64,000 nucleotides of DNA from positions 25,523,339 to 25,587,338 of the forward strand of contig CM029634.1 in NCBI GenBank assembly GCA_017311315.1. The letters are read 5' to 3'. Positions 47,850-59,974 of this stretch are shown one piece after another. The notes below the pieces were generated by a model that searched no databases, had not been told where the DNA came from, and saw only the letters and a program-made list of their open reading frames with translations. The first letter of the stretch is position 1. Each line of letters starts with the position of its first letter. A program made the position numbers and the translations under genes. Source of the DNA: Dendrocalamus latiflorus (taxonomy: Eukaryota > Streptophyta > Magnoliopsida > Poales > Poaceae).

Positions 47850-48290
47850 AAACGTCACAAATTCTAAATTCTACAGATACCAGATCGCAAAACCGCTCAC
47901 GTTTTACTCGGTTTTTATTTTAACTCGTATTAACCATACTATTTATCGTACTATCAGCCCATAGCTTTGTCAACCACGGCCCAAAAAAAAGGTGGCGCTC
48001 CAGACGGGAACTAATCCCCGATTCCCCACGTCACCATCACCCTCCTCCCATACAAATACAGATACACACTCCAACTTCTTCGCCTCCCATCTCATTCTCC
48101 GCACTATACCCCATCTCCTGCTCTCGCCGACGAGCCATCGCCGCCGCCACCGCCACACTTAACTTCCACCGTGCCCGTGCCCGCGCCCGCGCCCGCATAT
48201 CCGCGAGGGCGTTGCCGGCGGCGCTGAGATTCCCCCCTCTGGTGGGGGGATTCGGTTGGATTTCGCGGTTCCGCGCGCACGCAGCTAGCG
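47850..48290 (+). promoter_or_regulatory. PEPC proximal promoter and 5' leader
   Basis: This is the only unique sequence between the transposon cluster and the start codon. A TACAAATA word near 48050 could serve as a weak TATA box. Downstream is a pyrimidine- and GC-rich leader with a GCCCGTGCCCGCGCCCGC tract near 48172-48195. The transcription start is not determined. Confidence 0.4.
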
Positions 48291-51200
48291 ATGGCCGCGT
48301 CCGCGGGGAAGGCGGCGATGGAGCGGCACCAGTCGATCGACGCGCAGCTGCGGCTCCTCGCCCCCGGCAAGGTCTCCGAGGATGACAAGCTCGTCGAGTA
48401 CGACGCCCTCCTCGTCGACCGCTTCCTCGACATCCTCCAGGACCTGCACGGCCCCCACCTCCGCGAATTCGTACGCCCCTTGCGCGCGCCGCACCCTTCC
48501 CCTCCCCTCCTCTCTGGTTTCCAGATCTGTCCACCATCTGTTCGACGCTATGCCCACACGGTTGGTTTGGTTCTCTTCGGCTCTGCAGGTGCAGGAATGC
48601 TACGAGCTCTCGGCGGAGTACGAGAACGACCGGGACGAGACGCGGCTCGACGAGCTGGGGAGCAAGCTCACCAGCCTGCCCCCTGGCGACTCCATCGTCG
48701 TCTCCAGCTCCTTCTCGCACATGCTCAACCTCGCCAACCTCGCCGAGGAGGTCCAGATCGCGCACCGCCGCCGGATCAAGCTCAAGCGGGGGGACTTGGC
48801 CGACGAGGCATCCGCGCCCACCGAGTCCGACATCGAGGAGACGCTCAAGCGGCTCGTCTCCCAGCTCGGCAAGTCCCGGGAGGAGGTGTTCGACGCTCTC
48901 AAGAACCAGACGGTCGACCTCGTGTTCACCGCGCACCCCACGCAGTCCATCCGGAGGTCCCTGCTCCAGAAGCACGCGAGGTGCGGCGATGGATAATGAA
49001 TCTCTTCTCCATTGCTTTCTTGCTCATGGAAATGCTGAATTTTTGTGATGTTGGTTTGTGCAGGATCCGGAATTGCCTGAGGCAATTGTATGCAAAAGAC
49101 ATCACTGCGGATGACAAGCAGGAGCTTGATGAGGCGCTCCAGAGAGAGGTAAATTAAAAGAATGCCAATTTGAGATGAGAATATTATAAAACCAATCATG
49201 ACGTTTCAGTATAGCAAGTGTCCACCACAACCTTTTGATTATTTAACTGATTGTCATCTCTACTACTTTGTTTTCTCTCATGACTTATGGGGGGCTCTGG
49301 GCTTAACGAGTGGCTTCTGCAAATACTCTCATGTCATAGCTTAGTCATCTCCATATTATTTTTTTATTAGAATTAAGTCTTGCTCTTGAGGTCATTTAGC
49401 TGAAGCGGAATATAATGGGTGGATTCTTTTGAGTCGTGGCTTTTAACTTAAATTTTTAAATTTGGCTGTTCACGAAAGAGTATGTAGAGAGAGATACTCG
49501 CTTATGATTTTGGCCGATATAAATGAAGTCAGGGCAGTTTCTACTACAATCGACTTGTAGACCCAGCCTTAAAAACACAATCTGTTTAAGCTAATTACTG
49601 TAGAAAACCAAACCTTAAGTCCAAAAGAACTTGCCCATTATTTTTGTGCCTCTTTATCCGTGTTGCCTTGCATACTCTAAGCCAAATAATTTAAGTAGGA
49701 CTCTATCTCCATGGTCTATACGCCATTCTTTTATATTATTAGTTTATTGGACACGTAAGACTCTGAACAAGACAAGGTGATTGGACGGAAAGCGATCAAA
49801 TTTGTACAACTAGCCGAATTTCCCATGCATCTGCCCGGTTAGATATAATATGTATGTTTATATTTGAAAATAGAGTTGTATTTCTTATATAGTTATGCTT
49901 ATGATTGAAAATATAGTTGTATTTCTTATACAACTGTAATATATAACTGTTCAATCTGCAACATTATAATTTGACCAATCAAAATAAATGGTGTAGATCT
50001 TTCTCGTTTTCTGATTAATTTGAGAATTTCTAGCCTCTCAGAGCAAATGTGGTGCTTCTTTTTCTATCGTTTTAATAATATAATAATAGATAGATGGAGG
50101 TATAGTTTGGGATTTTACAAAAGTTGGAAGCTTTTGAACTATAGTTCTGTGCCTCTACCAGCTTTTTGTATGTGGAATTGCATACATGATTGTTGTACAT
50201 ACTCTCATCTCCAGATTATTGTTATCAGAATTTGTTCTGAAACCTGTAACATCAATTTGTTGAAACAACATATATTATTTTGCTCTAACTTAGTTGCTAG
50301 GTGCCCAATGCTGTACTCTACGATTTCACTGAATATTTTGAATGAAAACTGTTGTGGTTATGCGCCAAACAATAAATAGTGGAGCTATAGAAAGGCCACA
50401 GATGGGCTACCCGAACCCTGAGACTCAAAGTAGAGAGCGGTATAGAGGGTATGTACCACGCCTTTCTTATTACTTAAGATCTTTTTCTTGCACAAAATGG
50501 ATCCTCTCCCCTCCCATTGTGCTCTATAGGCCATATTTATAGCCATAAGGAGGTTGTTTACACAAATGTCCCTTTTAGGGTTTGCAATAGTAAGATTAAA
50601 CATGTCTTTTCCTTGCATAGTTATTTTGTGCTTGCCACATAATTACACATATAATGGGCCTTTGGCGCCGTGAGCCAATTGGACCAAGGTGGGGGCCACT
50701 CCCCAACAAAAACCTTCCTTCATTGTCTACATTTTCTTCGAAATTAGTTTGTTGGAGTCTTCCATGTTTGTATAAGACAAGGTGAATGGACAGAAAATGA
50801 TCAAATATGTATGCTGGAGGATGTTTCGATGACAAAGGGCAGGCCTTTGCAAAAATTGGAAGGTTATGTTGTCTGTTCAAATGTGGCTCTATATTACTGT
50901 GGACTGTTTGTATATTGGCAGTGTGGCATTCATTGTTTGACCTACTAGCCTTTCTTACTGAAAAGCTGAATTAAATGCTTTAAAAGAACTGTACAACTGC
51001 ATATTTATATGTTCAGAACTATTTAATATTACCGTAGCCAGATTTGTCTTTGGCTGGAACTGCCCATTCTCTAGTTTGCACTTTGTACCCCCCCTCTTAA
51101 CTGCTACGAAGCCCACCTTTGATAGTTTTTTATGATACATTCGAAATAAGAGCTTATCATTGTATATGGTCTGAACAATATGGTCATGAATTCATCTTCA

Positions 51201-54200
51201 GTCAAACAAAGAAAATGCAATAAAAATATCAAATTCAACATGGTAGTTTATCGTCCATATGCCCAAAGTTAAATGCATGTGGAAGTGACCCCGTTATTTT
51301 CTACTGCTCTGTTCTCATCATGCTTTTTCTGATTTATGGTTTAACGCATTTCACAGATCCAAGCTGCTTTCAGAACTGATGAAATCCGCAGGACACCTCC
51401 CACTCCTCAGGATGAAATGCGTGCTGGGATGAGTTATTTCCATGAAACTATATGGAAGGGTGTACCAAAATTCTTGCGCCGTATTGACACTGCTCTGAAA
51501 AATATTGGGATTAATGAGCGTCTTCCTTACAATGCTCCTCTCATTCAGTTCTCTTCCTGGATGGGTGGTGACCGTGATGGTATCTTCTCTATGCCACTTT
51601 ATATGTCAGTGTTTGTTTGGAAAGGAAACTAATACTTTGGTGAAGAGTTTTTGTAACATGTTACAAGACTTGTAGTGGTACCTATGACAGAAAACGATTT
51701 GTGGGTCCTCTGAATGACATTATGATATCAGTTCTCCTAGCAATTGGCTATCTGTTATCCATTTTTAAGTCAACTAAGATTCCTCTTTTGTTCTCATAAA
51801 CTATATTGTATATTCTTCACGTGTTTTAATATTTTAGGTAGAACTGCAGCCTGTTTTTGCTTCCCTACGTGTTGATAAAAGTTATAACTTCTCTAAAAAT
51901 ATCTTGTTTTCTAGGAAATCCAAGAGTTACACCGGAGGTCACACGGGATGTATGCTTGTTGGCGCGAATGATGGCTGCTAACTTGTACTTCTCTCAGATA
52001 GAAGATCTGATGTTTGAGGTATTGTAACAGCAGAATACTTCTTTTACATACTTAAAAGTACTCGTGCAATATTGATTTCCCAGTGCTAACAACATAACAT
52101 GTTTTCCTAGCTCTCTATGTGGCGCTGCAGTGATGAACTTCGGCTCCGTGCGGATGAATTACATCGCTCCTCCAGAAAAGCTGCAAAGCACTATATAGGT
52201 AACAGGAATATAATTTTGGTAATAAAGGAATTTGGATCAGTTTGCGTATCTTTTTACTAGCTTATTGTTCTAAAGGAGAACTGACGTTGGCTGCTTTGCC
52301 TGACACATGAAATAATCACTTCAACAAGAGAGCTCTGATACAAAGCATGTGCGAAGAATAATTATTTTGCAAATAGCTACCCTTTTTATTTTTTTAGTTC
52401 TGTTTTGTCAGTTTAACCACCTCATAAGCTTATCTCTAAGAGCATCTTAACTGTGTTTTCCTTTTGGATTTATGAGACTTCACCTAGTGCTTTTGCACTT
52501 AAAAAATGTGCATGCAAATTACCAGCTGTAGTCTAGCATATGTTGTGGATACTATCATTGAATTCTAGTTCGTTGGATAATTTGCAAAGTGCTTCTGCTA
52601 GTTCAAAATCTGCTAATACAAGCAGATGATTTCTATTTAATACAATGTGATAAAGCTACGTGAGATGAAGTGTTGATATTCATTTAAGAGGCTGTGAAAT
52701 TCTTGTTAAAAACATCAATCGATCTTTATTGGCTTGTCGTGGATGCATCACTTTTGAGCATCACCACATTGACTAATTCTATCTCACCGTTCTTGCCCTC
52801 AATTTGTTCACTCCTTTTTTCTGTCGCTGAGCAGATTGATACTGAAAATCATGCATTGTTGTGTAAATTCCTTGATTTCACACCCCTTTTTTGTGAAGAA
52901 TGATTTGCTTAGTGAATTTGCCTATTACTGAGAGAATGTTATTGCTGCAGAATTCTGGAAGCAAATTCCTGCAAATGAACCTTATCGTGTAATACTTGGT
53001 GATGTCAGGGATAAATTGTACCATACACGTGAACGTTCTCGCCATCTATTGACAACTGGAATTTCTGAGATTCCAGAGGAGGCAACTTTTAATAATGTTG
53101 AACAGGTTAGCTCCTTTTATGAGATAGACACCTTCTTGAATGCTACTGCCATACTTATATTTGTCTAATTATCATCCTCCTATCTTGCAGTTTCTGGAGC
53201 CTCTTGAGCTGTGTTACAGATCATTATGTGCTTGTGGTGACAAACCTATAGCTGATGGAAGCCTTCTTGATTTCTTGCGTCAAGTATCAACTTTCGGGCT
53301 TGCTCTTGTGAAGCTTGATATCAGGCAGGAGTCTGATCGACACACTGATGTCCTTGATGCTATAACTACACATCTTGGGATCGGATCCTACTCAGAATGG
53401 TCTGAGGAGAAACGCCAGGATTGGCTGTTGTCCGAACTAAGGGGCAAACGCCCATTGTTCGGTCCAGATCTTCCTCAGACTGAAGAAATTGCTGATGTTT
53501 TAGGCACATTTCATGTCCTTGCAGAGCTCCCAGCAGATTGTTTTGGCGCTTATATCATCTCAATGGCAACTGCCCCATCTGATGTGCTTGCTGTTGAGCT
53601 TTTACAGCGGGAGTGCCATATAAAACAGCCATTGAGAGTTGTTCCACTATTTGAGAAACTTGCAGATCTTGAAGCAGCTCCAGCAGCTGTAGCACGACTC
53701 TTTTCAATAGACTGGTACATGAATAGGATTAATGGCAAGCAAGAGGTCATGCTTGGATACTCAGACTCTGGCAAGGATGCTGGGCGTCTCTCTGCAGCGT
53801 GGCAACTGTATAAAGCACAAGAGGAGCTCATCAAGGTGGCAAAGCATTACGGAGTAAAGTTGACAATGTTTCACGGAAGAGGTGGAACAGTTGGCAGAGG
53901 TGGTGGCCCCAGTCACCTTGCCATATTATCTCAGCCACCAGACACGGTACATGGATCACTCCGCGTAACAGTTCAAGGCGAGGTTATCGAGCACTCATTT
54001 GGAGAGGAACACTTGTGCTTTAGAACTCTGCAACGCTTCACTGCAGCTACCCTTGAGCATGGAATGCGTCCTCCGATTTCCCCCAAGCCCGAATGGCGTG
54101 CTCTAATGGATGAGATGGCTGTTGCGTCAACAAAAGAATATCGATCAATCGTCTTTAAAGAACCACGCTTTGTTGAATACTTCCGATCAGTAAGTTCACC

Positions 54201-56150
54201 TGTATCCATTATTTTTACTCATAAAATACTTTGCACTTAGCATGAGCATGAAGTTGTGCTTTGTTTCTAGGAAGCTTGACAACACAATTCTCTATCTAAT
54301 TAGCTATCCTCGAGATTTCTTTGCCCATAGCATAAAGTTGTGGTTTGTTTCAAAGCTTCATGGCAATATTTGTAGGCCATGATTTTTGTAAGCTTCATGT
54401 CCATGGTTTTCTGCAATGTTGTTTAACTACCAACGCAGAGACATGCTCCTTTTCCATTTCTAGGTAGACTATTTCGCATTGAAGGGCAAGCCTGGCGCAT
54501 TGGTGGAGTCTCTCCATTGTGCGCTGGAGGTCGCGAGTTCGAATCAGCCTCTCTGCAAAGCAGCAGGAGAAAGGCTTCCTAAAAAAATCCCCTTCCCCAG
54601 ACCCCACACAGGGTGGGAGCTTTGGCACTGGGTACGCCCTTTTTTGAAGGGCGGGCCTCGCGTATTGGTGGAGTCTCTCCATTGTGCGCTGGAGGTCGCG
54701 GGTTCGAATTAGTCTCTCTGCAAAGCAGGGGAAAGAGTGCCTAGAAAATCCCTTTCTCCAGACCCCACACAGGGTGGGAGCTTTGGCACTGGGTACACCC
54801 TTTTTTTTTGTTAGACAAGTGCATTCTCTGAAATGTGATCATTGACTTGTTGAGGACCTCCATATGGAAGGACACATTTTGTTTCTCTTATCAACAATGT
54901 ATATCTCACTGAGGGGTAAATGTTAGTGCTTTCTGTTAAGCTGGGTTAGAAGTTGGAAAACGTGAACTGATATGCACTTAACTTGGCCATCTGCTGTTTC
55001 AGGCAACACCTGAGACTGAATATGGTAGGATGAATATTGGTAGCCGGCCATCGAAGAGAAAGCCTAGTGGAGGCATAGAATCGCTCCGTGCGATTCCATG
55101 GATCTTTGCCTGGACACAGACAAGGTTTCATCTTCCTGTATGGCTTGGATTTGGTGCAGCATTCAAACATATCATGCAGAAGGACATCAGGAACATTCAT
55201 ACTCTGAAAGAAATGTACAATGAGTGGCCATTCTTCAGGGTCACCCTGGACTTACTTGAGATGGTTTTTGCCAAGGGAGATCCAGGAATTGCTTCTTTGT
55301 ATGACAAATTGCTTGTGGCTGATGATCTGCAATCCTTTGGGGAGCAGCTGAGAAACAACTTTGAAGTGACAAAACAGCTACTCCTTCAGGTAAAGTGCTC
55401 TAAATCTAAATAAGTATGTTTAGTTTTGCTTGCATTTCAGATACTTTAGTATTTTAGCACTAAATATTGGCATTAAGACATTTACATGATTTGTTGAATT
55501 CCTTCCTGAATCCTGATGATATATAATGCGATCAATTACTCCCACTGGTGGTGTTTCCAGAATTCAGTTCATGTCACTTTCAGATTTAGATAAAATGGGC
55601 ATGAAGAAATCGTTGAAATATTTTAGTTTCAAAATGTTTCTAAAAGATTCCGGAAATAAAATTAGGTGCTCTGAATCATGGAAAATACTACTGTTTGACG
55701 TTTTTGCCCCCGAACATAAGAGAGCACAGAACACATCAGGAATACATAACTACCAGTGTCTTTGTACTATCGATGAATCTGCCCATGGTTTACAATTGTC
55801 ACAACTGAGAAGTGAATGCCCCTTAACGTATCAAACTCACTATTGTCGATTCTCTGCAGGTTGCCGGTCACAAGGATGTTCTTGAAGGAGATCCTTACCT
55901 GAAGCAGCGGCTGCGGTTGCGTGAGTCCTATATCACAACCTTGAATGTTTGCCAAGCCTACACCCTGAAGCGGATAAGAGACCCTAGCTTCGAGGTGAAG
56001 CCGCAGCCGCCCTTGTCTAAGGAGTTCACCGATGAACAGCCTGCTGAGCTGGTGCAGCTCAACGCCGGGAGCGAGTATGCGCCGGGCCTGGAGGACACCC
56101 TCATCCTGACCATGAAGGGCATTGCTGCCGGCATGCAGAACACAGGCTAG
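48291..56150 (+). CDS. PPC: Phosphoenolpyruvate carboxylase, plant-type, C3-like, ten exons
   Basis: The enzyme adds bicarbonate to phosphoenolpyruvate to form oxaloacetate and phosphate in the cytosol, refilling the citric acid cycle. Exons: 48291-48470, 48589-48980, 49064-49148, 51357-51579, 51915-52018, 52111-52198, 52951-53105, 53191-54189, 55003-55389, 55860-56150. All introns are GT-AG. Total is 2904 bases, 967 residues, the usual length. The start is fixed by the N-terminal phosphorylation motif (ERHQSIDAQLR, Ser15). No transit peptide is seen. Catalytic motifs are TAHPTQS (His176), GGDRDGNP (about 289-296), GYSDSGKDAGR (598-608), FHGRGGTVGRGGGP (636-649) and C-terminal QNTG. Ala778 (IFAWTQ), where C4 enzymes have Ser (maize Ser780), and Arg888 (KQRLRLR), where C4 enzymes have Gly, mark a C3-type, malate-sensitive enzyme. 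It appears intact. Confidence 0.97.
49149..51356 (+). other. PEPC intron 3 (2.2 kb) with repeat debris
   Basis: It is the longest intron. It holds the dispersed repeat shared with 46712-46830 and a direct repeat of about 37 bp (AGACAAGGTGATTGGACGG at about 49770 and AGACAAGGTGAATGGACAG at about 50776). About 50390-50760 has LTR-like phrases (GCCATATTTATAGCCATAAG). Short frames here are not credible genes. Confidence 0.6.
52199..52950 (+). other. PEPC intron 6, no extra feature seen
   Basis: AT-rich, GT at 52199 and AG at 52949-52950. An open frame at 52694-52903 has no support. Confidence 0.6.
54481..54645 (+). mobile_element. tRNA-derived SINE, copy 1 (PEPC intron 8)
   Basis: GCGCATTGGTGGAGTC resembles an internal A box, and GCGAGTTCGAATC a B box, of RNA polymerase III promoters. 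The body ends in GGTACGCCC and a short T run. A second copy follows head to tail. The 165-bp length and 3' T run fit grass tRNA-related SINEs. Confidence 0.75.
54646..54809 (+). mobile_element. tRNA-derived SINE, copy 2 (PEPC intron 8)
   Basis: Starts GAAGGGCGGGCC, like copy 1 (GAAGGGCAAGCC). It has the B box GCGGGTTCGAATT and the same CCACACAGGGTGGGAGC block, and ends in nine T. The two copies differ at about 15-20 positions, so they are not a very recent duplication. Confidence 0.75.
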
Positions 56151-56341
56151 TGTGTCTAGGTTGCTTCCCGGTCTATAAATAACTTCTTCCATCAGATGGT
56201 GAAGAATGTCTAGCTAGTTCGCCGATGCTAGTGAACTCTGGAGGATTTTTCTCACGTCCGACTCGGACGGTCCGAGTCTTTTGGTTATGTACTTGATGTA
56301 AATGTCAAGGGGAGCTTAGTTGGCTGTTCGAGCCTGATCCG

Positions 56342-56347
56342 AATAAA
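56342..56347 (+). terminator. PEPC polyadenylation signal
   Basis: AATAAA lies 192 bp after the stop codon, a typical 3'-UTR distance. TGTCTAATAATAAG near 56374 is a second candidate. Confidence 0.6.
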
Positions 56348-56399
56348 ATATGGAACATTGATTTTCTGCTGTGTCTAATAATAAGCTTGTCTCCTTTAT

Positions 56400-56990
56400 A
56401 ATTGTATTTGTAGATTATTCAAAGCACGGGTTAGTAAGTTTTGAACTATATCCTTGCATGCCACTTGATTATAGCATTGGCACTCAGCAAGCACGTTTCA
56501 AGTGCCCTATAATTGAGCATATTGCAGAATAGCAGTGCTTAGTTAAGTGCTAATTCCATTCAGGAAGGGGGAACCAATACCAGATGTGGGCTATCGGTTT
56601 CTACTTTCGTATTGGCACTCATAGCAGAACTGATTCAGAATCGATAAGTGGATTCTAAACATCTAGTGAAGAAATCTATTTATTTAGTAGAGGGATTTGC
56701 TATATCTCAATCACATGTTATAATTTATTCGGAGCTTGAACAACTGCCCCCCTGTCCCTTGCATCTGCTTGACTTTGATAGAATTGCTAGCGCTGACAAT
56801 ATGTGTGAAACATGTACAAGAAAATTTTCACATACCCACAATATGCAGTAGGGCAAAGCAAATTTACTCTTGAAGGTTCAAATAGAAAGAGATAGTATGG
56901 CCTCGTAAGAAAACAAGACATTGCTTCAGACCCATTAGGCATGACCAATTGGCCATTTGTAGCCTGGACCAATTCATAAATAGCTTTAGC
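56400..56990. other. Intergenic downstream of PEPC, no gene seen
   Basis: AT-rich sequence with no motif. It ends where similarity to the element A LTR begins. Confidence 0.5.
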
Positions 56991-56999
56991 TCGTGTTGA

Positions 57000-58258
57000 C
57001 TGTGTACCCATAAGTACTTTGACTACTCGTGTTAGGCCAATAGTAGGACTGGCTGGCGGTGATCGGTGAACAGTGTTCGAAGAAACGGTACTCGTAGTCG
57101 GAAGGGCTTGGTACTTGGTAGCGATTGTCGATGATATTTGGATCTTGGTGATCAATGATGTAGTAATTGGTTGGTAGTCAAAATCGTAGTGATCGGTACT
57201 CGATGGTTCTGGTTGATAGTGATGCTTGTTATGCACGAGTGTTTTGAGCGAAGTGATGGTAATTCCTAAGTACTTGTTATTTTCGAATACTCATTGAGCT
57301 AGCGGTCGTATTAAGTGGTCTAAGGCTAAATTCTGGATAGCGATGAGATTTGAGGTCATGTATGACCAGGTTGGTGTTGTTGGTTGGTTGAGGTTGTGAT
57401 TATACATGTGTGTGCTAATAACGGTCAAGTTTGGAAGAACATGTACTGAGAAAACGTTTATTTGTTCTTTGCATATGAAGGTGAGAGTGGAGACGATTAT
57501 GGTCAGTGACAAGATGGACCGAGATTAAGATGGGGAGATTCGTGGTCCAGACAGTTGAGGATGTCATCCGAGGTGGTCGGGCTAACGCTGGAGCACGTGG
57601 AGATCAAAGGAGGCAATGTGTGGAGAAGCTACGAGCGGTGTTGTCCTGGAGGCTTCGACACAGATGTTGATGAGGTGTGATAATGATACGGGAGTTGTGA
57701 TCCTAGAGGTTTCGTCACGTATTGTGTTAGGAATTGTGGATGGAGTCCATACTAAGAAGATTGAGGTTTGAATAAAACTCGTGTTTGAAATGTTTTTGGT
57801 CCCTTAATTTGAGGAAAAGATATGATTTCATGTTCATGTTTGAGTCGAACACAATTTAGGGCTCTATCATATAAAAGCAGGTAGAGACTAAGAGGTTTAA
57901 CTGTGGTTTTTTGGAGGAAGCTTTTTGTGCTAGGGTATTTTAGGATGTTTGTGAGGGAGCTTTGTAAATCCACGGAAAGCATCTTGAATCAATTTTGTTT
58001 GTAATGTATAAAAGATTTCTTGTGATTGCTATCGCAGTGGAACCGTTCGACTACGTGCAAGGGTGATCGAGAGGCTCTACTTCTGGATTGACATTTTCGA
58101 GTATGTTCAATCTAGCCAAAGATTAGAGCTAAGCGATCTGGCGAGCAATTGAGCATCAAGTAGTCAATCAAACTATCAAAACCCTCATTGACTACTTGAC
58201 AATTTTGAAAAGCAGAGTCAATCATTCACCCTCCTCTGATTGTGACATATGATCCTAC
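57000..58258 (+). repeat. 5' LTR of element D (same family as element A), truncated at its start
   Basis: About 57180-58258 aligns with 9300-10433: TGATCGGTACTCGATGG, GAGGTGGTCGGGCT, the GGAGTCCATA block, the TATA box near 57870 and the TTCACCCTCCTCT end. It ends about GATCCTAC, and a primer site follows at 58262-58273 (TGGTATCAGAGC). The TG start is missing. Confidence 0.75.
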
Positions 58259-58283
58259 TAGTGGTATCAGAGCAAGGTTGCAA

Positions 58284-59974
58284 TGGCATTAGATCAGGAT
58301 CAGCTCTCTCGTAATCAGGATCAGATCTCTCGTAAGCCATAGTTTTTGGATGGAACAGATTATCTCTACTGAAAAACATGCATGGAGTTTTTTCTACAAG
58401 CACAAGGTAATGCTATTTGCCAAAAAGATGAAAGTTTGTATGAAGTACCTTCTGTCATTACCATTGAAAATACTGCTGATGTAGAAGCCAATGCTAAGGC
58501 TAGAAATATTTTATTGTAAGGTTTAAGTAGAAACGAGTTTGTCAGAATTGCTCATATTAAACCTGCAAATAAAATTTGGACTACTCTTGCGATTATTATG
58601 AAGGATCAAAATATGTTAAAGGTGTGCATCAGAATCAATTCAAAAAGGAGTATTCTAAATTTGAGATGAATCTGGAAAATCAGTAGATACTCTTTTTGAT
58701 TTCTTCAATAAAATTATTAGTGATTTACAATCTATCGGTGTCACATATACTGATTCTAACAATACTCGACAAATTTTGAATTCTCTGAATATGTCAGTTT
58801 GGAATGTTTTAATCACTACCATCAATCATTATATTAGTATGAAAACACTTGAATGATCTTTATTCCAAGGTGAAAATACATGAGATTGATGTTTTGTCTA
58901 GGATAAATAAGAGTAATTCTTTGGGCTTAGTAACTAACCAAGCTGACAGTTCATCTAGTTCTTCTAGTGCCTCTTTGTCTGCTTTGTGCTCGATTTCATA
59001 TGAATAGTTAAAGGAGATACCAGAAGAGCAGGTTGTACTTCTCTCCAACAGGGTGACAAAGGCAATCAATAACATCAGAATGAGGCGGAGAGGAGATCCT
59101 GTCAGATGCTATGAATGTGGTGAACTTAATCACATTAAGTTTAACTACCTCAAACTAGAAAGCAAAGAGGTCGATGATGATAAGGTATCAACTCATCGAC
59201 TTCGGTTCAAGACTGCCTCAAGCAAGAAGCACCACTATAGCAAGGCGGTCAACAAGGTACTTTCAACACTTGAGGAGATTAATTTGAGCGATGTTGATTC
59301 TGTAAGTGATGGGGAGGATAATGGCAAGAAGGCAAAGGAGGTGGACTACACAGGAATGTGCTTTATGGCAAATAGTGAGGAATTTGATAATGATGATCTG
59401 TACAACGACCTTGATGAGGTAAAATCTTCTTATACCGATTTATCTTGTGTTGTGCTTAGATTGATATAGGAGCTCAAGAAGTATAAAAATAAAATTAAAA
59501 ATCATGATCTTGTTGTTGGGAACTTAAATTCTGAAATTCATAGACTTAGAGTTTCTCTTCCTGATGATGAATCATGTGAGTCTTATCAAGTTTTACATTT
59601 GGAGTTAAAGTCTGCAAGAAAAATTAATGCATCAACCCTGGTTCAATTTGGTGATGTAGCCGCTAGACTTGAAGAATTAAAATTGGCACACAATCCTTGT
59701 GATGAAAAGTTAAAATTTGTATATGATGAAATTGAAAAGCTCAAGTCTAGTTCTTCTGCTCAATCCAAAGCTTGCTTTAAGTGTGATTTGTTTCAGGCTA
59801 AGCTTAATTCATCTCAGGAGTCAATTCAACAAATGCTTTATCCTGAGACTGTTTCTTGCTCTAATTGTCCTAAGCTTAACACTGAAATAGAATTTTTGAC
59901 TAGACAACTTAATGATTTTACTAAAAAGAAGAAATTTGTTCAGTCTACTGCTTCCAAGGAGATTGTAATGTTCC
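58284..59974 (+). pseudogene. copia gag (element D)
   Basis: The ATG 10 bases after the primer site opens a Gag with FLDGTDYLYW (compare FDGIDYPFW in element B) and AKARNILL near 58495. A zinc knuckle near 59105-59150 (CYECGELNHIKFNY) has lost its last cysteine to tyrosine. Acidic and coiled-coil regions with CFKC and CSNC pairs follow (59770 and 59857). Several stops (for example near 58340, 58515, 58685, 58855, 59006 and 59470) disable it. It is cut at 59975 by an incoming LTR. Confidence 0.85.

Noticed and set aside
48037..48975. 312-codon open frame on the minus strand opposite PEPC exons 1-2
   Set aside because: It is antisense to a strongly conserved exon in GC-rich sequence, where long shadow frames are expected; its peptide has low-complexity Gly/Arg runs and no domain.
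52694..52903. Small open frame in PEPC intron 6
   Set aside because: It sits in an AT-rich intron, has no motif, and the PEPC frame is complete without it.
54520..54720. tRNA genes suggested by GGTTCGAAT B boxes
   Set aside because: No cloverleaf with acceptor stem and anticodon can be formed; the two copies share a longer non-tRNA tail, so they are SINEs.
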